A stretch of 64,000 bases of DNA from Microbacterium sp. LWO14-1.2 (GTDB lineage: Bacteria > Actinomycetota > Actinomycetes > Actinomycetales > Microbacteriaceae): assembly GCF_038397715.1 (NCBI RefSeq), contig NZ_CP151633.1, positions 2,294,001 to 2,358,000 on the forward strand. The letters are read 5' to 3'. The notes under the pieces are model-generated. The model was not told the origin of the DNA. It saw only the letters and a list, made by a program, of their open reading frames with translations, and did no database searches. Made by a program: the position numbers and the translations under genes. Positions 17,955-25,796 of this stretch are shown in pieces. Every line of letters begins with the position of its first letter. Within the stretch, counting starts at the first letter, position 1.

Positions 17955-17960
17955 AGTTTA
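17955..17960 (-). promoter_or_regulatory. Leaderless-type -10 (TAAACT) for the DUF222 gene
   Basis: TAAACT on the minus strand ends six bases before the ATG at 17948. Confidence 0.45.
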
Positions 17961-18081
17961 GTAGATTTGTTCGAATATCGAGGAGAACATCGGAATGGAG
18001 CTACGAGCGTATGACGGTCGTACACAACGGATCGTTGCGGTCCTGTGAAGAAGACGCAGACAACTGGCAGGACGCCGCTGG

Positions 18082-18087
18082 CAGACT
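18082..18087 (+). promoter_or_regulatory. Leaderless-type -10 (CAGACT) for the 18094 gene
   Basis: CAGACT ends six bases before the ATG; same hexamer and spacing as for hemQ. Confidence 0.4.
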
Positions 18088-18093
18088 GGACGC

Positions 18094-18543
18094 ATGGTGA
18101 CGTTGCTGCTGGACCAGACGCAACTCGAGATCGTGCTCTCGCCGATCGAGCGTGCCGCGAGCTTCCACCGGGACAACCTGCGGATCGAGCGCGAGACCAT
18201 CACCAAGGTGCAGCTCACCGACGACGCGTGGACCTGGCTGCGCGGCGTGCCGAACCCCGGAACGCACATCCCGGGTATCCTCGCGGCCGGGACCTGGAAG
18301 GCCGCGGGAAGCACCGATTTCGTGCTGATCCGTCGGCACCGCCCGAGCGTGGTGATCGACCTCGACGGTGACGAGCAGTTCCGGCGCTTGATCCTCACGA
18401 CCCGCCACGGGCTCTCGCTCACGCAGGCGCTGCGACTCCCTGTCTCGGAGGAACCCGCCGACGTCGAGGAGATCGTCGCCACCGCGCCGACGCCGGTGTC
18501 GAAGGCGCGCAAGCGTCCCGTCATCCGCCCCAGGCCCGCCTGA
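18094..18543 (+). CDS. Uncharacterised actinobacterial protein, possible PH-like fold
   Basis: 149 residues, no signal or membrane segment. The pattern of short strands (LDQTQLEIVLSPIERAASFHRDNLRIERETITKVQL ... VLIRRHRPSVVIDL ... FRRLILTT) resembles bacterial PH-like domains (a conversion of strand and basic turns), and the tail is basic (SKARKRPVIRPRP). The fold suggestion is weak and no function is claimed. Followed 17 bp later by a strong hairpin shared with the convergent ABC ATPase gene. Confidence 0.65.
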   Translation: MVTLLLDQTQLEIVLSPIERAASFHRDNLRIERETITKVQLTDDAWTWLRGVPNPGTHIPGILAAGTWKAAGSTDFVLIRRHRPSVVIDLDGDEQFRRLILTTRHGLSLTQALRLPVSEEPADVEEIVATAPTPVSKARKRPVIRPRPA

Positions 18544-18559
18544 ATCCCTCGGACACAGG

Positions 18560-18591
18560 AATGCCTCCCCGCTGATCGGCGGGGAGGCATT
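18560..18591. terminator. Bidirectional terminator hairpin
   Basis: A perfect 13-bp stem (18560-18572 with 18579-18591, arm AATGCCTCCCCGC) and 6-nt loop lies between convergent genes ending at 18543 (plus) and 18617 (minus). The AATG/CATT base of the stem supplies a short A/T end on both strands, but there is no long T-run. Confidence 0.8.
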
Positions 18592-18616
18592 CGACTGTCG
18601 GGAGGGCGCGGAGCGC

Positions 18617-20275
18617 TCAGTCGTGCCGGTGCTCGTGGTGCTCGTGCTCGTGGTGCTCGCCCTCGTGGTGCTCGTGCTCGCCCTCGGCCTGCGCCTCCGC
18701 ACCCTCGCCGGGCGCAGACGCGGGAACCTGGTCGATCACCCCGGTGCTGGCGACAGACCACTGGGTGTCGCCCTCGCCGGTTCCGTCGTGCTCGTCAGCA
18801 TCGGGCGCGTCGCCGTGGGGGTAGTCTCGCGGCTCGTCCTCGTAATAGGCGCGTGCTGCGGCGGCCAGCATCGAGCTGACCGCAGCGGAGCGAGGATCCT
18901 CGTCGCCCTGTTCCCGGGGCTGGTCGCCCTCTTCCGCGGGCTCGTCGCCGTGCTCCCCGGGCTGGTCGTCGTGCTCGCCCGACTCGGATGCAGCGGTGTC
19001 GCCCGTTGCATCCGTCTCGCCGAGGCTGTCGAACACGTCCACGCCTGAGTCGTGTGATTCCTCCGCGGCGTCGCTGTCCTCCGGCTCATCCGTCTCGGCC
19101 TGCGTCGATCCGGCGCCGAACAGGATGTCGTCGAAAGACGGCCCGCCCTCGACGGGCGCTTCCGCGGGCGCCGCGGCCGTCGCGTCGGTCTCCGCAGGGG
19201 TGTCCGCGTCGGCCTCGGCGATCGACGGGGCCTCGACGGCAGCATCGGCGCCGGGTGCTTCGTCCGGCTCGGCGACAGCGTCAGCATCCGGCTCGGCGAC
19301 AGCGTCGGCAACCGGCGCTGCGACGGCGTCAGCATCCGCCACGACGTACTCGGATGCCGCGGCGACCGCGCGCGGCTCCAGTGTGCCGCCGCGGACGAGC
19401 TCGATGAAGACGTCCTCGAGCGTGGGGCCGCGCTGCACGAGTGTGGTGAGCGCGATGCCGGCCGCGGCGGCGATGGCGCCGACCCTCGCCGCGTCCCCTC
19501 CGCGGACGCGGAGTCCGGAGCGCAGCACCTCGATCTGGAACCCGGCCTCGGCCAGGGCGCTGCGCAGGGCTGCACGGTCCGCCGCGTCGACCACGACCGA
19601 TCCGGCGGTGGGGTCGGCGAGCTTCTCGATGCCGCTCGACAGCATCAGCTGCCCCTTCGAGAGCACGAGCACGTTGTCGGCGACCTGCTCGACCTCGCTG
19701 AGCACGTGCGACGACACCAGCACGGTGCGTCCCTCGTCGGCGAGGCGACGCATGAGCAGGCGCATCCACCGGATGCCCTCGGGGTCGAGCCCGTTGGCCG
19801 GCTCGTCGAACACGAGGGCGCCCGGGTCGCCGAGCAGGGCGTGCGCGACGCTGAGGCGCTGCCTCATGCCGAGCGAGAAGCTGCCGACGCGCCCCTCGGC
19901 CTCGTGTTCCAGGCCGACGAGCGCGAGCACCTCGTCGACGCGCGAGAGCGGGATGCCGTTGGCCTTGGCGGCGATCGTCAGGTGGCGGGTCGCACTGCGA
20001 CGGGGCCGGTAGACCGTCTCCTCGAGCACGGAGCCGATCGTGCGCAGAGGGTGGCGCAGCTCGGAATGGGCGACGCCGCCGATCGTGGCGGTTCCGCTGG
20101 TGGCGCGCACCTGTCCGAGCAGGATGCGCAGTGTCGTGGTCTTCCCGGCGCCGTTCGGGCCGAGGAAGGCGGTGACGGCTCCCGGCTCGACCCGTGCGGA
20201 GAAGTCGGACACCGCCGTCACGTCATTGAAGCGCTTCGTCACGCGCGTGAACTCGAGCACCTGTCCGTCGGGCAT
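18617..20275 (-). CDS. ABC transporter ATP-binding protein with long acidic, His-rich C-terminal extension
   Basis: 552 residues. Residues 1-215 form a normal drug/export-type ATPase: Walker A GPNGAGKTT (39-47), a signature-like FSLGMRQR (133-140), Walker B ALVFDEPA (153-160) and H-loop His190. An accessory domain ends near 303 (GPTLEDVFIELVRGG). The remaining 250 residues are low-complexity Ala/Asp/Glu/Pro with a final tail made almost only of His and Glu. No permease gene adjoins it; the neighbour upstream is divergent. The ATG at 20275 has GAGAGG seven bases before it. The tail could bind metal or act as a partner scaffold; that is conjecture. Confidence 0.88.
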   Translation of the reverse strand: MPDGQVLEFTRVTKRFNDVTAVSDFSARVEPGAVTAFLGPNGAGKTTTLRILLGQVRATSGTATIGGVAHSELRHPLRTIGSVLEETVYRPRRSATRHLTIAAKANGIPLSRVDEVLALVGLEHEAEGRVGSFSLGMRQRLSVAHALLGDPGALVFDEPANGLDPEGIRWMRLLMRRLADEGRTVLVSSHVLSEVEQVADNVLVLSKGQLMLSSGIEKLADPTAGSVVVDAADRAALRSALAEAGFQIEVLRSGLRVRGGDAARVGAIAAAAGIALTTLVQRGPTLEDVFIELVRGGTLEPRAVAAASEYVVADADAVAAPVADAVAEPDADAVAEPDEAPGADAAVEAPSIAEADADTPAETDATAAAPAEAPVEGGPSFDDILFGAGSTQAETDEPEDSDAAEESHDSGVDVFDSLGETDATGDTAASESGEHDDQPGEHGDEPAEEGDQPREQGDEDPRSAAVSSMLAAAARAYYEDEPRDYPHGDAPDADEHDGTGEGDTQWSVASTGVIDQVPASAPGEGAEAQAEGEHEHHEGEHHEHEHHEHRHD

Positions 20276-20383
20276 CCGCGACCTCTCGTTGCAATGGGCA
20301 GTTCCGTCTATCCTGCCGGAAAAGCCGTCCGATCGCGTATTTACCCCACGGACGGGTGCGAGGGCAAGCACGAATCCAGCGGG

Positions 20384-20389
20384 TAGCCT
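20384..20389 (+). promoter_or_regulatory. Leaderless-type -10 (TAGCCT) for the 20397 gene
   Basis: TAGCCT ends seven bases before the GTG at 20397 and no Shine-Dalgarno is present. This placement decides the GTG as start. Confidence 0.55.
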
Positions 20390-20396
20390 GGCACGC

Positions 20397-21458
20397 GTGA
20401 CCGATTCCACCACCGCGCCCCGGGTCCTCGTCTGCACGGAGGGGGCGCTGGGACGGCTCACTCTCAACCGCCCCGAGGCGATCAACGCCCTCGACCCCGG
20501 CATGATCGACCTGCTCACCGAGGCGCTCGAGGCCTGGCGTCACGACAGCGACGTGCAGATCGTGATGATCGACGGGGCAGGGGAGCGCGGGATGTGCGCC
20601 GGGGGCGATGTGCGCGCCCTGTATTCGCAGATCGTGGCGGGCGACACCGACGTCACTGCGGAGTTCTTCCGCGCGGAGTACGCGCTCGACGCCCTCATCG
20701 CGGAGTACCCGAAGCCCGTCGTGACGATCGCCGACGGCATCACGATGGGCGGCGGGATCGGCCTCTCCGGCCACGCGGCGATCCGCATCGTGACGGAGCG
20801 CTCGAAGCTGGCGATGCCGGAGACGCGCATCGGCTTCACACCCGACGTCGGCGGCACCTGGCTGCTCGGCCGCATGCCGGGCCGGCTCGGCGAGTACTTC
20901 GGTCTGACCGGTTCGACGATGGATGCCGCGGACGCGGTGCTGCTCGGGTTCGCCGACCACATGGTGCCCTCCGACCGGCTCGACGCTCTGCGCGAGGCCC
21001 TCGCCTACCGCGCCGACCCGACCGGCCCCTCCGAGATCGTGCTGCTGTTCGACGAGACGCCCGAGCCCTCGACGGTGCCGGCGTCGCGCGTGTGGATCGA
21101 CGACGCCTTCTCGGCCGACACGGTCGCAGAGATCGTCGAGCGCCTGCGGGCGCGCGAGGAGCAGGATGCCGCGGCCACGGCCGACCTGCTCGAGAGCCTC
21201 GCGCCGACCGCTCTGGCCGTGACGCTCGACGCCGTTCGCGAGGCGCGGGCGATGAGCAGCCTGAGGGACGCCCTCACGGGGGAGTACCGCCGCGTGATGT
21301 GGTTCGTGATGCAGCATCCCGATCTCGTCGAGGGCATCAGGGCGCAGCTCGTCGACAAGGATCGCAACCCGAAGTGGCAGCCCTCGTCGATCGCGGAGCT
21401 CCCCGAGGACGCCGGGGCCGATGCGCGTGCATACACCCCGGAGCGCGCACTGTTCTGA
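20397..21458 (+). CDS. 3-hydroxyisobutyryl-CoA hydrolase-type enoyl-CoA hydratase/isomerase family protein
   Basis: 353 residues of the crotonase superfamily, of the longer HIBADH-hydrolase (HIBYL-CoA-H) subgroup. It has the oxyanion-hole motif CAGGDVRALY, the second oxyanion strand DGITMGGGIGLSGHAAIRIVTERSKLAMPE, and the IGFTPDVGGTWLL motif with its catalytic Glu/Asp region (PETRIGFTPDVGG). Such enzymes release 3-hydroxyisobutyrate in valine breakdown; a general enoyl-CoA hydratase role cannot be excluded. No valine-pathway genes adjoin. Start GTG chosen from the leaderless-type promoter. Confidence 0.85.
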   Translation: MTDSTTAPRVLVCTEGALGRLTLNRPEAINALDPGMIDLLTEALEAWRHDSDVQIVMIDGAGERGMCAGGDVRALYSQIVAGDTDVTAEFFRAEYALDALIAEYPKPVVTIADGITMGGGIGLSGHAAIRIVTERSKLAMPETRIGFTPDVGGTWLLGRMPGRLGEYFGLTGSTMDAADAVLLGFADHMVPSDRLDALREALAYRADPTGPSEIVLLFDETPEPSTVPASRVWIDDAFSADTVAEIVERLRAREEQDAAATADLLESLAPTALAVTLDAVREARAMSSLRDALTGEYRRVMWFVMQHPDLVEGIRAQLVDKDRNPKWQPSSIAELPEDAGADARAYTPERALF

Positions 21459-21540
21459 GGGTGAGGCGGGGCCGCGTCTTGTTCGCCGCGGTCCAACTAC
21501 CCGGGGTCTTCGATCGGCCGGTTCGCTGTGAGCGAAGGTC

Positions 21541-21555
21541 ATCCCCGCGGGGGAT
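21541..21555 (+). terminator. Short hairpin in the 199-bp gap before the exporter operon
   Basis: ATCCCC-gcg-GGGGAT (6-bp stem) preceded by a smaller TTCGC/GCGAA hairpin at 21522-21536. Position after the hydratase gene suggests a weak terminator; no T-run. Nothing else was recognised in this gap. Confidence 0.35.
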
Positions 21556-21657
21556 ACGAATGTCGGCGGTTCGTGGCACTCTTGCATGTGCGCGATCGTC
21601 GGCCCGCGTCCGCCTGCCGGGAGATCCGCCGCGTCACCCTTCATAGAAAGTCCGCCT

Positions 21658-23385
21658 GTGCTGGGAAAAATTCTCGTCCGCTATCTGTCCCGCTATAAGT
21701 GGCTGCTGCTCGTGGTGCTGGTCTTCCAGTTCGCGAGCGCGCTGGCCACGCTCTATCTGCCCCGTCTGAACGAAGACATCATCAACAAGGGTGTCGCGCT
21801 CTCCGACACGGGGTACATCTGGCGCACCGGCCTGTTCATGCTCGCGGTGTCGCTCGGTCAGATCGTCGCGTCGATCATCGCGACCTACTTCGCGGCCCGT
21901 GCCGCCATGGGGGCCGGTCGCGACATCCGCGCCGACGTCTTCGGCCGCGTCAGCGGCTTCTCCGAGCGCGAGGTGTCGCAGTTCGGCGCCGGCTCGCTCA
22001 TCACGCGCAACACGAACGACGTGCAGCAGGTGCAGATGCTCGCGATGATGGGCGCCACGATGCTCGTCACCGCGCCGCTGCTCGCGATCGGCGGCATCAT
22101 CTTCGCGATCCAGACGAATGTGGGTCTGAGCTGGCTGATCGCCGTCTCGGTGCCGCTGCTGCTCATCGTCGCCGGCCTCGTCGTGAGCCGCATGGTGCCG
22201 CTGTTCCGCAGCTACCAGGGCAAGCTCGACGCGGTGAACCGGGTGATGCGCGAGCAGCTGACCGGGGTGCGCGTCGTGCGCGCCTTCGTGCGCGAGCGCA
22301 TCGAGGAGGGGCGCTTCCGCGAGGCGAACACCGACATCATGGTGGTCGGTCGCAGGGTCGGCTCGCTGTTCGTGCTGCTGTTCCCGCTGTTCATGCTGAT
22401 CCTCAACGTCACCGTCGTCGCCGTCATCTGGTTCGGCGGCATCGAGGTCAACGCGGGCACGGCGCAGGTCGGCACGATCTTCGCCTTCATGCAGTACATC
22501 GGGCAGATCATGGGCGGCGTCATCATGGCCAGCTTCATGGCGATCATGATCCCGCGCGCCGCCGTCTCGGCGGAGCGCATCGGCGAGGTGCTCGAGACCG
22601 AGTCGAGCATGACCCGGCCGGATGCCGGGGTCACGGAATTCCCCGACCCGGGCGCCGTCTCGTTCGACGACGTCTCCTTCACGTATCCGGGCGCGGACGC
22701 CCCGGTGCTCTCGGGGATCAGCTTCGGCGCACGACCGGGCGAGACCGTCGCGATCGTCGGTTCGACGGGTGCGGGCAAGACGACTCTCGTGTCGCTCATC
22801 CCGCGCCTCTTCGACGTCTCTGGCGGAGCCATGCTCGTGGGCGGGACCGACGTGCGCGAGGCCGACGTCGAGTCGCTGTGGGCATCGATCGGACTCGTGC
22901 CGCAGCGCCCGTTCCTCTTCACCGGCACCGTCGCGTCGAACCTCCGGTACGGCCGCGAGGATGCCACCGACGAAGATCTCTGGCACGCACTGGAGATCGC
23001 GCAGGGCCGCGATTTCGTGGAGGACATGCCCGACGGGCTCGAGTCCCGCATCGCGCAGGGCGGCACCAACGTCTCGGGCGGTCAGCGTCAGCGCCTCGCG
23101 ATCGCCCGTGCGATCGTGCGCCAGCCGCAGATCCTCGTGTTCGACGACTCGTTCTCCGCGCTCGACCTCACCACCGACGCGCGGCTGCGGCAGGCGCTCT
23201 GGCGGGAGCTGCCGAACGTGACGAAGATCGTCGTGGCGCAGCGCGTCTCGACCATCACCGACGCCGACCGCATCGTCGTGCTCGAGGGCGGCACCATGGT
23301 CGGGGTCGGCACACACGAGGAGCTGCTCGAGACGAGCACCACCTATCGAGAGATCGTCGAATCGCAGCTGGGGGTGGACGCATGA
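21658..23385 (+). CDS. ABC exporter half-transporter, subunit with degenerate ATP site
   Basis: 575 residues: six-helix exporter domain (residues about 15-310) and a nucleotide-binding domain with Walker A VGSTGAGKT, signature NVSGGQRQRL and Walker B followed by Asp instead of Glu (VFDDSFSALD). The Asp marks the non-catalytic site of heterodimeric ABC exporters such as TM287/288 or TmrAB. It pairs with the next gene, which it overlaps by four bases (ATGA). A GTG at 21658 was chosen; an in-frame ATG at 21586 would add 24 residues without family likeness. Substrate unknown; such pairs export drugs, lipids or peptides. Confidence 0.9.
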   Translation: MLGKILVRYLSRYKWLLLVVLVFQFASALATLYLPRLNEDIINKGVALSDTGYIWRTGLFMLAVSLGQIVASIIATYFAARAAMGAGRDIRADVFGRVSGFSEREVSQFGAGSLITRNTNDVQQVQMLAMMGATMLVTAPLLAIGGIIFAIQTNVGLSWLIAVSVPLLLIVAGLVVSRMVPLFRSYQGKLDAVNRVMREQLTGVRVVRAFVRERIEEGRFREANTDIMVVGRRVGSLFVLLFPLFMLILNVTVVAVIWFGGIEVNAGTAQVGTIFAFMQYIGQIMGGVIMASFMAIMIPRAAVSAERIGEVLETESSMTRPDAGVTEFPDPGAVSFDDVSFTYPGADAPVLSGISFGARPGETVAIVGSTGAGKTTLVSLIPRLFDVSGGAMLVGGTDVREADVESLWASIGLVPQRPFLFTGTVASNLRYGREDATDEDLWHALEIAQGRDFVEDMPDGLESRIAQGGTNVSGGQRQRLAIARAIVRQPQILVFDDSFSALDLTTDARLRQALWRELPNVTKIVVAQRVSTITDADRIVVLEGGTMVGVGTHEELLETSTTYREIVESQLGVDA

Positions 23386-25613
23386 GCGACCAGAAGCCGC
23401 AGAGGGCACGGCGCCAGCGCGGAGGCGCGCCGGCAGCCCCCGTCGTCGAGCGCGAGCTCTCCGACGAGGAGAAGTACGAGGCGGAACTCGCCGAGAAGGC
23501 GAGGCAGGACGGCGGCGGCTGGGACAGCGTCGCGCCCGGGAAGGCCGACAACTTCGGTCGGAGCTTCAGCCGGATGATCGGCCTGCTCAAGCCGTCGGCC
23601 GTGTGGTTCGTGTTCGTGTCGATCCTCGGCGCCATCGGCGTGGTTCTCACGGTCGCAGCGCCGAAGGTGCTCGCGGAGGCGACGAACCTCATCTACACGG
23701 GCTTCATCGCCAACCAGCTGGGACAGTCGCAGGGCGACTTCCCGGGTTTCCCCGTGGGGACGCCGAAGGCCGAGGTCGTGGAGCAGCTGCGCGCCGCCGG
23801 TCAGGACGACTACGCGAACCAGGTGTCGGCGCTCCACGACTTCCAGGTCGGATCCGGCATCGACTTCGACGCGCTGCGCTGGATCATCGCCGCCGTGCTG
23901 GCGATCTACATCGTGGCGGCGTTCCTCAGCTGGGTCCAGGGCTACGTCATCAACGTGATCATGGTCCGTACCATGTGGCGGCTGCGCGAGCGCGTCGAGG
24001 CGAAGATCAACCGGCTGCCGCTGTCGTATTTCGACAAGGTGCAGCGCGGCGACCTGATCTCGCGCGTGACGAACGACATCGACAACATCACCCAGACCAT
24101 GCAGCAATCGCTGTCCGGTGCGCTCACCGCGGTGCTCACCGTGGTCGGAGTGCTCGTGCTGATGTTCTCGATCTCCTGGCAGCTCGCGCTCGTCGCCCTC
24201 GTGGCACTGCCTCTCATGGGCGTGATCTTCGGCGTGATCGGCCCGCGTTCGCAGAAGGCCTTCGGCACCCAGTGGCGCAAGGTCGGTCGTCTCAACGCGC
24301 GCGTCGAGGAGTCGTTCTCGGGGCACGCTCTCGTCAAGGTCTTCGGCCGGGAGCAGGACGCGCTGCAGAAGTTCAAGGACGAGAACGAGGAGCTGTTCCA
24401 GGCGAGCTTCAAGGCACAGTTCCTGTCCGGCATCATCATGCCGGCCATGACGTTCGTCGGCAGCCTCACGTATGTCGGGATCGCGGTGCTCGGCGGCCTC
24501 ATGGTCGCGAGCGGTCAGCTCCGCATCGGCGACGTCCAGGCGTTCATCCAGTACTCGCAGCAGTTCACTCAGCCGCTCTCCGAGCTCGGCGGCATGGCCG
24601 CGGTCGTGCAGTCCGGCACCGCGTCGGCCGAGCGGGTGTTCGAGCTGCTCGACGCCGACGAGCAGGAGGCGGATGCGAAGGACGCGCCGCCGTTCGAGGA
24701 GGGCAAGGGCGTCATCGAGTTCGAGAACGTGCAGTTCTCCTACACGCCGGAACGTCCGCTCATCACCGACCTGTCCTTCCGGGTCGAGCCGGGGCAGACG
24801 GTCGCGATCGTCGGTCCGACCGGTGCCGGGAAGACCACGCTCGTGAACCTCATCATGCGGTTCTACGAACTCAGCGGCGGTCGGATCACGCTCGACGGCC
24901 AGGACATCTCGGAGATCACCCGCGACGAACTGCGGTCGCGCACCGGCATGGTGCTCCAGGACCCGTGGCTGTTCGCCGGCACGATCCGCGAGAACATCCG
25001 GTACGGTCGCTCCACGGCGACCGACGAGGAAGTGCTCGAGGCCGCGAAGGCGACCTACGTCGACCGGTTCGTCCACGCTCTCCCCGAGGGGTACGACACC
25101 GTGCTCGACGAGGACGCCTCGAACGTCTCCGCCGGTGAGCGTCAGCTGATCACGATCGCCCGCGCATTCGTCGCCCAGCCGTCGATCCTCATCCTCGACG
25201 AAGCCACGTCCGCGGTCGACACCCGCACCGAGCTGCTGCTGCAGAACGCGATGGCGGCGCTGCGTCAGGGGCGCACGTCGTTCGTGATCGCGCACCGGCT
25301 GTCGACGATCCGCGACGCCGACCTCATCCTCGTGATGGAGCATGGCGACATCGTCGAGAAGGGCACGCACGACGAGCTCATCGCCGCGCAGGGCGCCTAC
25401 TGGCGTCTGTATCAGTCGCAGTTCGAGCAGGCGGCGACCGACATCGACGCCGAAGACGCTCTCACCGGCTCGACGCCCCTGGTCGTCAGCGGCGAAGCCG
25501 AGGAGATCGCCGCCGCGCAGGTGGGCGCCTCGGTGGGAGCGCAGCAACCCGTCGCCGAGGCTGCGGCAGCCAAGGCAGTCGTCGAGCGCCCGGACGGCGA
25601 GTCACCGGCCTGA
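23382..25613 (+). CDS. ABC exporter half-transporter, subunit with canonical ATP site
   Basis: 743 residues. An N-terminal basic region of about 65 residues precedes six transmembrane helices; between helices 1 and 2 sits an extra extracytoplasmic segment (about residues 105-165, NLIYTGFIANQLGQSQGDFPG...) usual for this partner type. The nucleotide-binding domain has Walker A VGPTGAGKT, signature NVSAGERQLI and Walker B with catalytic Glu (LILDEATSAVD). A 60-residue Ala/Glu-rich tail follows. It supplies the catalytic site of the heterodimer with the upstream subunit and starts inside it by four bases. Confidence 0.92.
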   Translation: MSDQKPQRARRQRGGAPAAPVVERELSDEEKYEAELAEKARQDGGGWDSVAPGKADNFGRSFSRMIGLLKPSAVWFVFVSILGAIGVVLTVAAPKVLAEATNLIYTGFIANQLGQSQGDFPGFPVGTPKAEVVEQLRAAGQDDYANQVSALHDFQVGSGIDFDALRWIIAAVLAIYIVAAFLSWVQGYVINVIMVRTMWRLRERVEAKINRLPLSYFDKVQRGDLISRVTNDIDNITQTMQQSLSGALTAVLTVVGVLVLMFSISWQLALVALVALPLMGVIFGVIGPRSQKAFGTQWRKVGRLNARVEESFSGHALVKVFGREQDALQKFKDENEELFQASFKAQFLSGIIMPAMTFVGSLTYVGIAVLGGLMVASGQLRIGDVQAFIQYSQQFTQPLSELGGMAAVVQSGTASAERVFELLDADEQEADAKDAPPFEEGKGVIEFENVQFSYTPERPLITDLSFRVEPGQTVAIVGPTGAGKTTLVNLIMRFYELSGGRITLDGQDISEITRDELRSRTGMVLQDPWLFAGTIRENIRYGRSTATDEEVLEAAKATYVDRFVHALPEGYDTVLDEDASNVSAGERQLITIARAFVAQPSILILDEATSAVDTRTELLLQNAMAALRQGRTSFVIAHRLSTIRDADLILVMEHGDIVEKGTHDELIAAQGAYWRLYQSQFEQAATDIDAEDALTGSTPLVVSGEAEEIAAAQVGASVGAQQPVAEAAAAKAVVERPDGESPA

Positions 25614-25636
25614 CTCCGTTCTCACGGGAGCTGACT

Positions 25637-25691
25637 CCGCACAGACGAGAGCGCCGTGTCCCTTCGGGGCGCGGCGCTCTCGTCTGTGCGG
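25637..25691. terminator. Strong bidirectional terminator
   Basis: A perfect 20-bp stem (25637-25656 with 25672-25691) encloses a 15-nt loop that has its own CCC/GGG mini-stem. It lies between the convergent exporter operon (ends 25613) and the carboxypeptidase gene (ends 25797). The rest of this gap showed nothing else. Confidence 0.85.
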
Positions 25692-25796
25692 GTGGTCACC
25701 AGGCCGCTCGCGCGCCCCGCTGAGTCGACACCGACCTCGCTATTCCCGTGGAACTCCCGCAGCAGGTGCCAAGGGAACGGGCGCGCGGCCGACCCG

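Noticed and set aside
17960..17995. LexA/SOS box in the DUF222 promoter (TTGTTCGAATATCG)
   Set aside because: Does not fit the actinobacterial TCGAAC-N4-GTTCGA arrangement; only partial half-sites are present.
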